A stretch of DNA of 64,000 bases from assembly GCA_003213555.1 (NCBI GenBank), contig QCMS01000002.1:41777-105776 (forward strand). Reading direction: 5' to 3'. Below are positions 52,182-60,054 of this stretch, in pieces (position 1 is the first letter of the stretch; each line of letters opens with the position of its first letter). The position numbers and the translations under genes were made by a program. This DNA comes from Pelagibacteraceae bacterium AG-422-I02 (GTDB lineage: Bacteria; Pseudomonadota; Alphaproteobacteria; Pelagibacterales; Pelagibacteraceae). Below the pieces are notes generated by a model. That model was not told the origin of the DNA. It saw only the letters and a list, made by a program, of their open reading frames with translations, and searched no databases.

Positions 52182-52875
52182 TTTTACCTCCAAATAAAAA
52201 AGCAATAGTTCCAGCTACAAGGCCAGCGAATAAAAGGGCCCATTCAGTTGAGATCAAATAAATTAGTGGGCCTAAAATAGTTCCTCCAATTACAGCAATA
52301 GAAACACTCAAATTTTTCATTGCACCAATCATCATACAGAAGAAATAAACTGGATTGACTATTGCTAAACCAATTAACATATCTTTATTTAAATAGTCTG
52401 CTGACAAATAACCAACTACTGTCATTATAATTGCTGTGGACCAAGTTCCCATACCTATACCAATCCAAAAATCTATTCGGTGCTTTTTATCAATTTTTTT
52501 GTAACTATCTTTTGCAATTAACCAAGAGCTAACAGCTAAGAAATGGCAGGAGAGATAATATTTCCATTTTGGTTGGGATTTATGCTCAAGTAAAGGAAAC
52601 AAAGACACTGTCATTGGATAAAGTCTAAAATTTACTAACCAAACTGCTATAAATATATTTATAATTGAAGCACCTACTAATAATGACTCCGCCATTACCA
52701 ATTGACCTGGTAAAGCGTAAGTAAATAAACTGGAGGCAGCGCTTTGTTGTAAATTAAAACCTGCATCTTTTAACAAAGCTCCTAGAGCAATAAAACACGC
52801 TCCTAATGGAATGGCTGGACTTCTTGAACCTTTTAATGATTTAAGACCTTGAAAAAACGTTTTGGGGTTTATCAT
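52171..52875 (-). CDS. azlC: AzlC-family membrane protein
   Basis: A protein of 234 residues with about seven helices. PAIPLGACFIALGALLKDAGFNLQQSAASSLFTYALPGQLVMAESLL is the AzlC opening and WLVNFRLYPMTVSLFPLLEHK the second conserved block. Related pairs export branched-chain amino acids or analogues. The gene overlaps livF-like by one base and azlD by 11 bp, so it is part of the import operon, an unusual combination. Confidence 0.9.
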   Translation of the reverse strand: MINPKTFFQGLKSLKGSRSPAIPLGACFIALGALLKDAGFNLQQSAASSLFTYALPGQLVMAESLLVGASIINIFIAVWLVNFRLYPMTVSLFPLLEHKSQPKWKYYLSCHFLAVSSWLIAKDSYKKIDKKHRIDFWIGIGMGTWSTAIIMTVVGYLSADYLNKDMLIGLAIVNPVYFFCMMIGAMKNLSVSIAVIGGTILGPLIYLISTEWALLFAGLVAGTIAFLFGGKNGK

Positions 52876-53660
52876 TAACCACCTAGGAATAATCTTCCTA
52901 CGTCTGGATTTTTAAGTAGATCATTACCTTTACCTGCAATTGCAGTTTGACCTGATACTAAAACGTAACCTATGTCTGCAAACTCTAAACCTTTTTTTGC
53001 ATTTTGCTCAACTAGAATAATTGTTTTCTTTTCTGCTTTTTGAAGATCTTCTAAAATTTCAAATACCATATTAATGTATTTCGGTTCTAAACCAATTGAA
53101 GGTTCATCTACTAAAAGAACTGAAGGTTTCATCACTAAAGCTCTTGAAATTTCTAATAATCTTCTCTCACCCCCTGATAAAACTTTAGCAGGTTGGTTCC
53201 TTCTATTTCTTAATCTCTCATATTTTTGGAATATTCTTTCAGCTTCTTCGTAAGCTTCGTCTTGTTTATCTTTAATATATCCTCCCATTAAAAGATTTTC
53301 TTCAACCGTCATATCAGGAAATACAGAGTTATCTTGAAGTATATAAGCTACACCAACTTTACTTAATTTTTCTGCTGGAGTTAATTTAGTAATTTCATTC
53401 CCATCTAATTCAATTTTTCCATCAAAAATATTTGTGAAACCATAAATAGAATGAAGTATGGTAGATTTACCCGCTCCATTAGGTCCAATTAAACATAAGG
53501 ATTGGCCTTTGCTAACAGTTAAATCAAAGTTATGAAGAATTTCCATTTTTCCATAGCCAGCGTTTAGACCTCTAATAGTCAGATGAACATCGCTAGGAGA
53601 TAGCTTGTTTAACTCTTCTAAACCAGGTGCTTTACCTAATACATCGTATTGATTTGCCAT
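52875..53660 (-). CDS. Liv-type ABC transporter ATPase (LivF-like), second system
   Basis: A protein of 261 residues. An N-terminal extension of about 25 residues precedes the ABC domain with Walker A LIGPNGAGKSTILHSIYGF, the signature LSGGERRLLEISRAL and Walker B PSVLLVDEPSIGLEP. The family position (after a LivG-like ATPase) and length fit LivF. It shares one base with each neighbour. Confidence 0.93.
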   Translation of the reverse strand: MANQYDVLGKAPGLEELNKLSPSDVHLTIRGLNAGYGKMEILHNFDLTVSKGQSLCLIGPNGAGKSTILHSIYGFTNIFDGKIELDGNEITKLTPAEKLSKVGVAYILQDNSVFPDMTVEENLLMGGYIKDKQDEAYEEAERIFQKYERLRNRRNQPAKVLSGGERRLLEISRALVMKPSVLLVDEPSIGLEPKYINMVFEILEDLQKAEKKTIILVEQNAKKGLEFADIGYVLVSGQTAIAGKGNDLLKNPDVGRLFLGG

Positions 53661-54394
53661 TACTGTGCTCCTAAATAAGCATCAACTACTCGCTTATCGT
53701 TTTTAATTTGTTCAGGTGAACCCTCTGCTAACATTTTTCCATGTGCTAAACAGAAAATTCTTTGTGCTAAACTCATTATTACTTTCATATTGTGCTCAAT
53801 AACCAATAAAGTTATTCCATAATCTTTGTTTATTTTTATCAACCTGTCTATAATTCCATTAATTAAAGTTGGATTAATTCCTGCTGTAGGCTCATCTAAT
53901 AAAAGCATTTTTGGTTCATTCATTAAAGCCATAGCTAATTCTAATAATTTTTGTTGTCCAAAAGAAAGGTCTCCTGCTCTTAAGTTTCTTTTTTGGTAAA
54001 GACCCACAAAGTTTAAAAGATTTTCTGCTTTCTCAGTTAGGTCAGTAGGTATTTTCGCAAATATAAATCCAGAGTCACTAGCTTTATGACTAATTAACAT
54101 GTTTTCAACGCAGTTTAGTTTTGTATATATTTTTGTTTGCTGAAACGTCCTTAGCAAACCTAGTTTAGCTACTGCAGGAACAGGCATTTCGGATACTTCT
54201 GTACTATCAAATACAATTGAACCTTGATCAATAGGGTGTGTTCCTACAATTGAATTAAATAAAGTTGTTTTACCAGAACCATTAGGCCCGATTAAACCAA
54301 CTATAGATCCTTGTTCTACATTAACAGAAATATCTACATTTGCCTGAACACCGCCAAAAGACTTGCTTACATTTTTAACTTGTAAAATACTCAT
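53660..54394 (-). CDS. Liv-type ABC transporter ATPase (LivG-like), second system
   Basis: A protein of 244 residues. SFGGVQANVDISVNVEQGSIVGLIGPNGSGKTTLFNSIVG is the Walker A region, LLRTFQQTKIYTKLNCVENMLISH the LivG-specific block, FGQQKLLELAMALM the signature and PKMLLLDEPTAGINP Walker B. It overlaps the LivM-like gene by 4 bp. Confidence 0.93.
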   Translation of the reverse strand: MSILQVKNVSKSFGGVQANVDISVNVEQGSIVGLIGPNGSGKTTLFNSIVGTHPIDQGSIVFDSTEVSEMPVPAVAKLGLLRTFQQTKIYTKLNCVENMLISHKASDSGFIFAKIPTDLTEKAENLLNFVGLYQKRNLRAGDLSFGQQKLLELAMALMNEPKMLLLDEPTAGINPTLINGIIDRLIKINKDYGITLLVIEHNMKVIMSLAQRIFCLAHGKMLAEGSPEQIKNDKRVVDAYLGAQ

Positions 54395-55455
54395 TTTAAT
54401 TCGACCTGTGCCTTTCGATCTTTTTCATCAATGACTTCACCAAATCTTTCAGGATATTTTTCTCTCAACCATCCCATTAATCCCTCTGGGAAATAAACTA
54501 CGATGACAACAATTAAAACTCCTAGAGCAACATATTGCCAACCTAGTATAAAAGTCCAAAGACCTTCTTTGAAAAAGTGGAATAGAGTTGCTCCAATAAC
54601 TGGTCCCCACAAAGTTCCTTTACCACCAAGAATTGCCATAAGAACCATGAATACTCCCATTTCTCTTCCATCAAATGCAACGTCTGTAGAGTCTATATAT
54701 CCAATTAGTCCTCCCATGATTCCACCTGCAAGTCCGCAGAAAAATGCAGAGCACATCCAACCTACTATTTTATATTTCATAGTTTGAATACCCATTGCTT
54801 CAGCTTTGTCTTCATTATCTCTTATCGCATTTAAAATTAATCTAAATCTAGAACCGTAAATATATTTAACAAAAACAAATGTTCCGATTAATAATGCAAA
54901 ACTTAAAAAGTAGAAAAATTTTCCTCTTGCTTCATTATCAACTATTTCTGCTGGAAAAGGTGGAGTGGTAAAACCTTGTCCTGCTCCAATAATTTCTATT
55001 CCTCCAGCTATCTCACCTGCTGCAATTCCAAGACCTAAAGTACAAATTGCAAAATAATGACCTCTTAAACCTAAAATAGCATAACCAATAGCTCCTGCAA
55101 CAATGGCAGGAATAATTGCTGCAACTAATAAACCAACACCAATTCCTTGAAAATATTGTGTTGTAGTATGTACAAATGTTTTTTCTCCTCCACTTTCTGT
55201 CCATTCTGCTAATGGAAAAAACATACCTACTTGAACTGATGCGGTTAGATACATCCCAAGACCATAGAAAAGAATATTTCCAAAAGTATTGTAGCCCATT
55301 TCTCCGCCTTGTAGATTCCAAGTCATTGCTAGAACGATTAAGACACAAAGATATGTAAGCTGAACTTTAAAAGCTGAGAATAAATAAGGAGCAGCTAAAC
55401 CTAAAATAATTAGGCCAGAGTATAAGATTAGATCTTTTTGTTTTATATTACCCAT
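54391..55455 (-). CDS. Liv-type ABC transporter permease (LivM-like), second system
   Basis: A permease of 354 residues with about nine helices. TWNLQGGEMGYNTFGNILFYGLGMYLTASVQVG, LRGHYFAICTLGLGIAAGEIAGG and LNAIRDNEDKAEAMGIQTMKYK are the LivM landmarks. It differs strongly from the first LivM (no long N-terminal extension), pointing to a different substrate class. One base separates it from the LivH-like gene. Confidence 0.92.
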   Translation of the reverse strand: MGNIKQKDLILYSGLIILGLAAPYLFSAFKVQLTYLCVLIVLAMTWNLQGGEMGYNTFGNILFYGLGMYLTASVQVGMFFPLAEWTESGGEKTFVHTTTQYFQGIGVGLLVAAIIPAIVAGAIGYAILGLRGHYFAICTLGLGIAAGEIAGGIEIIGAGQGFTTPPFPAEIVDNEARGKFFYFLSFALLIGTFVFVKYIYGSRFRLILNAIRDNEDKAEAMGIQTMKYKIVGWMCSAFFCGLAGGIMGGLIGYIDSTDVAFDGREMGVFMVLMAILGGKGTLWGPVIGATLFHFFKEGLWTFILGWQYVALGVLIVVIVVYFPEGLMGWLREKYPERFGEVIDEKDRKAQVELK

Positions 55456-56349
55456 TTATTTTAAATACTCCCTTTTCTTTGAAAGTTTGAATCTTCTGTA
55501 AACTAATATGAAGACTAGCAGCATAAATACTGCGCCAATTCTAAATTCTGTTCCTAGAATATAATCTGCAAATTCTTCAAATAGTCCTAATCCCATTCCT
55601 GAAATCGCTACTGCTGGTAAGTTTCCAAGACCTGCAACTATAACTATCATGAAGGATCTAACTGTATAAGGAAGTCCTACATAAGGATGAAGTGTAAGAG
55701 TGATCGAAATTAGAGCCCCTGCTATCCCACACAACGCAGCGTTAATTCCGAACGTCGCAGCATAGACTTTTTCTGTGTCGACACCTAGAATTTTTGCAGC
55801 TCTTGCGTTTTGCGCTGTGGCTCTTATTGCTCGCCCAAGTCTAGATTTTTTCATGTAAATAACTAAAGCCACCGCATATAAAACACTTATGAAAGCTGAG
55901 AATATTTTTGAATTAGGTAAAGTTACTGAATTATCAAATAACATTGTTGTTCCATACTCTGACTGAGCAACAACTACATCGGCTCCGAAAACAAAATTCA
56001 TTAACTGTTGAAATACAATTGCAATACCAAAAGTTGCTAAAATTGAAATAAATAAGTCTCGATCTACAACTTTATTAATCACTAATTTATATAAAAGGAC
56101 TCCTACAAAATACATTATTATTGGAGAAACAATTACCCCCCACGCTGGATGAATTCCAGCAAGATACATGGTGTATGCAATATAACCTCCTAGAATTACT
56201 AAATCACCTTGAGCGATATTAATTATATTCATTACCCCCCACTGAAGAGCCATACCGTAAGCAATTAGTGCAAATAAAATTCCTAGAAGTATACCGTCCA
56301 AAGAAGCTTGGACCATTAACATTGGAGCTTTAAAAATAAGAAAGTCCAT
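55456..56349 (-). CDS. Liv-type ABC transporter permease (LivH-like), second system
   Basis: A permease of 297 residues. LDGILLGILFALIAYGMALQWGVMNIINIAQGDLVILGGYIAY is the LivH start and RAIRATAQNARAAKILGVDTEKVYAATFGINAALCGIAGALISIT the EAA-like loop region. A terminator hairpin lies between the upstream binding-protein gene and this start. Confidence 0.93.
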   Translation of the reverse strand: MDFLIFKAPMLMVQASLDGILLGILFALIAYGMALQWGVMNIINIAQGDLVILGGYIAYTMYLAGIHPAWGVIVSPIIMYFVGVLLYKLVINKVVDRDLFISILATFGIAIVFQQLMNFVFGADVVVAQSEYGTTMLFDNSVTLPNSKIFSAFISVLYAVALVIYMKKSRLGRAIRATAQNARAAKILGVDTEKVYAATFGINAALCGIAGALISITLTLHPYVGLPYTVRSFMIVIVAGLGNLPAVAISGMGLGLFEEFADYILGTEFRIGAVFMLLVFILVYRRFKLSKKREYLK

Positions 56350-56370
56350 AAAATTTTAAAACTTATAAAA

Positions 56371-56400
56371 GAAAAGCCCCTAGAAAACTAGGGGCTTTTC
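56371..56400 (-). terminator. Intra-operon terminator/attenuator after the binding-protein gene
   Basis: A perfect 13-bp stem GAAAAGCCCCTAG / CTAGGGGCTTTTC has a 4-nt AAAA loop. It lies 17 bp past the binding-protein stop and 21 bp before the LivH-like start, all on the minus strand. Partial readthrough would give high binding protein and lower permease levels; it may also protect the upstream mRNA 3' end. Confidence 0.85.
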
Positions 56401-56417
56401 AAATTATTCAGAAGTTA

Positions 56418-57659
56418 TTAGCTTCTTTCAGACCATTTCGGGATTGGATGATAGAACTTGTCAGAAGCCCATTTTGTTGGAGCTACTACTCTATTCTCAC
56501 AATCATCGCCTTTACATCTTACTTGGAACAAGATCATTGGCTTAGCAACGTTTTGGCCGCCAGGTCCAAATTTAATGTTTCCATAGAAAGTTTGCATTTC
56601 TGTATCAACTAGCGCATCTCTAACTGCATCTCTGTCAAAAGAATTTGCTCTTTCGAACGCATCTTTAAACACTAACAATGCTGCAGATGATTCTGCTGAT
56701 TGATATGGCGGGTCATATCCAAATTCTTTTTGGAAGTCTCTAGCGTATTTTTTACCACCACCAAAAAACTTATCTTTATAAGATAAATTTTTGTGCCATT
56801 GAGAAGCGCATAGTGCGTATTCTGAATTCTTTCCGTGTTGTTTAGAAAGTTTTGCGGCATCGCAGTGTGTCATCGCTAACATTGGTACATCAACTTTCAT
56901 CTCAGATATTTGTCTGATTGCAGTTAAAGCACCTTTTGTGTGACCTGATACAACAAGCACATCTGGCTTAGTAGCTTTTACTTTAGCCAATGTAGCTGCC
57001 ATATCATTTAATTCTTTGGGTAGTTTGTCATCGATAATGATTTCAGATCCAGTTCTTTTTGCTGCATCTAAGATACCTAATCTCACGTCTTGTGAGAATG
57101 CATCTTGCTCAAATGCTTGCGCAATTCGTACTGGCTTTCCACCATTTTTTTCTACCGCTAGATCGATAGCTACTTCAAGGTATTGGTTAGCTGGTGATAA
57201 CACCGCGAACAAATATTTGTATCCTTTTGTAAATAAAGATCTTGATGCACCGTTTGCTTCAACCATAGGAATTTTATATTTCTCGGTTACTGGTGCAATG
57301 GCTTTCGTTAAACCTGAACTGTATGGTCCAAGCATGTAATGAACGCCATCTTGCTTAATAAGTCTTTCAGCTAACTGAGCGGCTCTCTTTGGGTTTGACT
57401 CATCATCGTAATAGATAATTTCAAACTTATATTTCTTACCTTGTACTTCTACTCCACCCATTTTGTTTATTCTGTCGACGGCCATGTTGTAACCGTTTTG
57501 AGTATGAACACCATTAGATGAGTATTTTCCTGTAAGAGATATTGCAGAACCTAACACAATGTACTCACCATCCACTTTTGCAAAAGAAGAAGTGAAAGAT
57601 ACAAGTGCTAATGTTATAGCTGAAATTGATGTAATAAATAGTTTTACTAATTTATTCAT
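56418..57659 (-). CDS. Liv-type ABC transporter periplasmic binding protein, second system
   Basis: A protein of 413 residues with a signal peptide (1-27, ending SSFAKV). VLGSAISLTGKYSSNGVHTQNGYNMAVDRINKMGGVEV and YYDDESNPKRAAQLAERLIKQDGVHYMLGPYSSGLTKAI are the amide/branched-chain amino acid-binding signature; MVEANGASRSLFTKGYKYLFAVLSPANQYLE follows. It is longer than LivK and of the amide-type group, so urea, amides or small carboxylated amines are possible ligands. It heads the operon of permeases, ATPases, azlCD and glaH. Confidence 0.92.
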   Translation of the reverse strand: MNKLVKLFITSISAITLALVSFTSSFAKVDGEYIVLGSAISLTGKYSSNGVHTQNGYNMAVDRINKMGGVEVQGKKYKFEIIYYDDESNPKRAAQLAERLIKQDGVHYMLGPYSSGLTKAIAPVTEKYKIPMVEANGASRSLFTKGYKYLFAVLSPANQYLEVAIDLAVEKNGGKPVRIAQAFEQDAFSQDVRLGILDAAKRTGSEIIIDDKLPKELNDMAATLAKVKATKPDVLVVSGHTKGALTAIRQISEMKVDVPMLAMTHCDAAKLSKQHGKNSEYALCASQWHKNLSYKDKFFGGGKKYARDFQKEFGYDPPYQSAESSAALLVFKDAFERANSFDRDAVRDALVDTEMQTFYGNIKFGPGGQNVAKPMILFQVRCKGDDCENRVVAPTKWASDKFYHPIPKWSERS

Positions 57660-57692
57660 TATTTCCCCTTTGTTAATTAATTAATTAATGAA
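57660..57692 (-). promoter_or_regulatory. Conserved binding-protein gene leader (copy 3)
   Basis: Minus-strand sense reads TTAATTAATTAATTAACAAA, then GGGGAAATA directly at the ATG. It is the third copy of the leader also seen at 41833 and 50854. The GGGG stretch is the ribosome binding site. Confidence 0.65.
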
Positions 57693-57735
57693 TAATTAAA
57701 ACAAGAAAACGAGATAATGACAACATCTAGATTTA

Positions 57736-58350
57736 TTAAAAATTCTGTGTCGCAGCCACATAAATAGCGATTATTAGCAGTACACACGCAGAAATTGTAT
57801 TAAGAATTTTTGGTTTACTCCTCAACCATACTGAAATTTTTTCTGCAGCTAATCCATAAATCATTAAAGTTGTAAAATCTAAAATTACGTAAGTGACCAT
57901 TAGAATTAAAAACTGAGAAATAATATGACTATCGTAATTAATAAATGATGAAAAAATTGTTCCAAAAAATATAATTGCTTTTGGACTTAAACCTGCAACC
58001 ATAAAACCATCCTTGTAAAATGAAAAAGTAGATTTTGAACTTTGCTGTTTTGAATTTACTGAACTAATTTTTGCAGTGTAAGTATCGTAAGCTAAGTAAA
58101 CAATATAGAGTATACCTGCCCATTTTAGATAATTGAGTACTTTCGGATTATCACTTAGAAAAGATCCAATAATAAAAACAACTAAAATTCCTTGAATAAT
58201 ATTTGCTGATATATCTCCAAATGCAGTCCATACCGATCTCTTTAATCCATAATTGAGAGTGTGCGAAACTATTACAACTCTTGGAAGTCCAGGGGTTATA
58301 AATAAAAAAAGAATAATTTGTAAAAAGATTAAAAAGTCACTTGGAAACAT
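57736..58350 (-). CDS. LysE-family translocator
   Basis: A protein of 204 residues with six helices and the LysE opening FLQIILFLFITPGLPRVVIVSHTLNYGLKRSVWTAFGDI, then LKWAGILYIVYLAYDTY. The usual xPGPxx motif is PGLPR here. Exports amino acids or homoserine-type compounds. It lies upstream of the binding-protein leader on the same strand and is divergent from the TIGR03643 gene by 25 bp. Confidence 0.85.
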   Translation of the reverse strand: MFPSDFLIFLQIILFLFITPGLPRVVIVSHTLNYGLKRSVWTAFGDISANIIQGILVVFIIGSFLSDNPKVLNYLKWAGILYIVYLAYDTYTAKISSVNSKQQSSKSTFSFYKDGFMVAGLSPKAIIFFGTIFSSFINYDSHIISQFLILMVTYVILDFTTLMIYGLAAEKISVWLRSKPKILNTISACVLLIIAIYVAATQNF

Positions 58351-58375
58351 GTTACTAAAGATTATATAGAATTGT

Positions 58376-58672
58376 ATGAAGAAAAAAAGTTCTTTCCCTC
58401 AAACTAAAGTAAAAAATCCTGAACCAAAAAAAAAAGACGAGAATTGGATTATCTGGGCTGCTTGGGCCGACCGAATAACATTTGAAGAAATAAAAGATAA
58501 GACAGGGAAAACTGAGTCGGATGTAATTAAGATCATGAGAAAGAACTTAAGACCTGGATCTTTTAGACTTTGGAGAAAAAGAGTACATAATACAAGTATT
58601 AAGCACCGTAAAAAATTTAAACTTGAGAGAAAGAAATTAAGAGAAAAAGTAAAAATAACTGATATATATTAG
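58376..58672 (+). CDS. TIGR03643-family small basic protein
   Basis: A 98-residue, strongly basic protein. The core WIIWAAWADRITFEEIKDKTGKTESDVIKIMRKNLRPGSFRLWRKRV is the TIGR03643 signature. It looks like a small helix-turn-helix. The family often sits beside photolyase, DUF2256 and glutaredoxin-like genes; here it directly precedes grxC (2 bp), 44 kb from the DUF2256 gene. Function unknown; nucleic-acid binding is likely from charge. Confidence 0.88.
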   Translation: MKKKSSFPQTKVKNPEPKKKDENWIIWAAWADRITFEEIKDKTGKTESDVIKIMRKNLRPGSFRLWRKRVHNTSIKHRKKFKLERKKLREKVKITDIY

Positions 58673-58674
58673 TC

Positions 58675-58929
58675 ATGAAAAAAGTAACAATGTATTCGGG
58701 TAATCCTTGCCCTTACTGCGGAGCTGCAAAAGCTTTACTTAAAACAAAAAACGTTGAGATAGAAGAAATTGATATTTGGGCTGACCCAGCAAATGCTAAG
58801 GAAATGTTACAAAGAACGAATGGTGCTAGAACTATTCCTCAAATTTTCATCGGCGATCATTACATTGGTGGTAATGATAAACTTCAAGAAGCGAATAGAA
58901 GCGGTGAATTAGATAAATTACTAGCTTAA
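58675..58929 (+). CDS. grxC: Glutaredoxin 3
   Basis: An 84-residue glutaredoxin with active site CPYC (C12 and C15), the TIPQIFIGDHYIGGNDKL cis-proline and glutathione-binding segment, and normal family length. It reduces disulfides with glutathione. It follows the TIGR03643 gene and converges on the channel gene with a 4-bp overlap. Confidence 0.95.
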   Translation: MKKVTMYSGNPCPYCGAAKALLKTKNVEIEEIDIWADPANAKEMLQRTNGARTIPQIFIGDHYIGGNDKLQEANRSGELDKLLA

Positions 58930-59978
58930 TTAATAATAGTAGAGAATATTAAAATTATTAAGAAAATTCCCGCTAAAGTTGGAACTATTATTTTTCCTAA
59001 TCTTTCAACTTTTTTTATTTTTACCGTATTGTTCGTACCCCGAACATTATTTGCATAAGCAGTAATTAATACTCCTGAAAAGACTAAGGCTGATGCTAAA
59101 ATGAAAAGTCCATCAGTAAAATTTACATATGAAGTGGTTGGAATATCTTTTTCTAAAGCAAACTTTAATGCTGGTATAATTAATAATAAAGTTATTTGTG
59201 ATCTTAATCTTTCTGAATAAGTAATGTTAATGTAATTAACAATTAGTGATATTATTATAATTGTAAATAATGGAAAAAGAATTTTTCCTATAGCTGTACT
59301 TGGATTATGCGCGACATTCACATGCGAAATAAGATAAGAAAATTTCTCTTTTCCCCCATGATTTAAACTAGTTCGTTTTTCCTGCTCAAGAAATTTTTTT
59401 GTCTCAACCCAATTTCCTTTAATAACTCTGTGATGGGCATCGTGATGGCCTATTAAAACTTCTACAGGCTTAAAAATCATTTTATTAACGTTACCTGAGT
59501 AAGCTGCTACATCCATGAATAAATCTAAAGTCCCAAAAGGATAGCCCTTCATATCTCCGTCTATACTAAGGTCAGCTTCAAACCGTTCAAAAAGTTCATA
59601 TTTTTTTCCAATAACATCCAATGTTTTATAATGCGTAACTCTTGGATTTTCAGCGTTTGAAACAAAAAATTCTGGATACCAAATTCCCTCCATAAATTCT
59701 TCCATTTTAGATCCATGAATAATTGTATCGCCAAATTTGTTTAAAAATTTTTCAGTTTCTCCTTCCCATGCCATTAAAATTTCTACAGATACTCTGAAGT
59801 GACCTTCAGATATGTCAATGTCATAGATTTCATCAAATAATAGAGTTGCCTCAACTAAATGCTCTGTTTTAATATCTTTATCATCCGAATGAGAGTCTGA
59901 ATGAGACTTTGAAGCCGCTAGTACCGAGTTAACAGCAAGCAGGGAAAAGAATACAATATGTATTAAAATTTTTTTCAT
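58926..59978 (-). CDS. Prokaryotic pentameric ligand-gated ion channel (pLGIC, GLIC/ELIC-like)
   Basis: A protein of 350 residues with the full pLGIC layout. Signal peptide 1-21; beta-rich extracellular domain about 35-215; four helices M1 231-251, M2 257-276, M3 286-309, M4 328-348. Family marks are IWYPEFFVSNAENPR (99-113, the WxP signature), YELFERFEADLS (127-138), KGYPFGTLDLFM (144-155, loop preceding the channel), an M2 ending EKDIP, then TTSYVNFTDGLFI. It has no Cys-loop pair, as in bacterial members. The acidic YPFD position is glycine. A His/Asp/Ser-rich N terminus (24-34) and HHDAHH (178-183) could bind metal. Cations and ligand are unknown. Usually annotated hypothetical. Confidence 0.82.
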   Translation of the reverse strand: MKKILIHIVFFSLLAVNSVLAASKSHSDSHSDDKDIKTEHLVEATLLFDEIYDIDISEGHFRVSVEILMAWEGETEKFLNKFGDTIIHGSKMEEFMEGIWYPEFFVSNAENPRVTHYKTLDVIGKKYELFERFEADLSIDGDMKGYPFGTLDLFMDVAAYSGNVNKMIFKPVEVLIGHHDAHHRVIKGNWVETKKFLEQEKRTSLNHGGKEKFSYLISHVNVAHNPSTAIGKILFPLFTIIIISLIVNYINITYSERLRSQITLLLIIPALKFALEKDIPTTSYVNFTDGLFILASALVFSGVLITAYANNVRGTNNTVKIKKVERLGKIIVPTLAGIFLIILIFSTIIN

Positions 59979-60054
59979 TTGTTTTATTTATGAATTTAAT
60001 TTTATAAACTTTTTGAGTTAATAATAATGCAACTACGTCAAATGAGTATTGCAA

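Noticed and set aside
55013..55348. A 111-codon minus-strand frame rich in S, R, C and W within the LivM-like gene
   Set aside because: It is an out-of-frame reading of the same strand as the supported permease gene and has the composition of a shifted frame.
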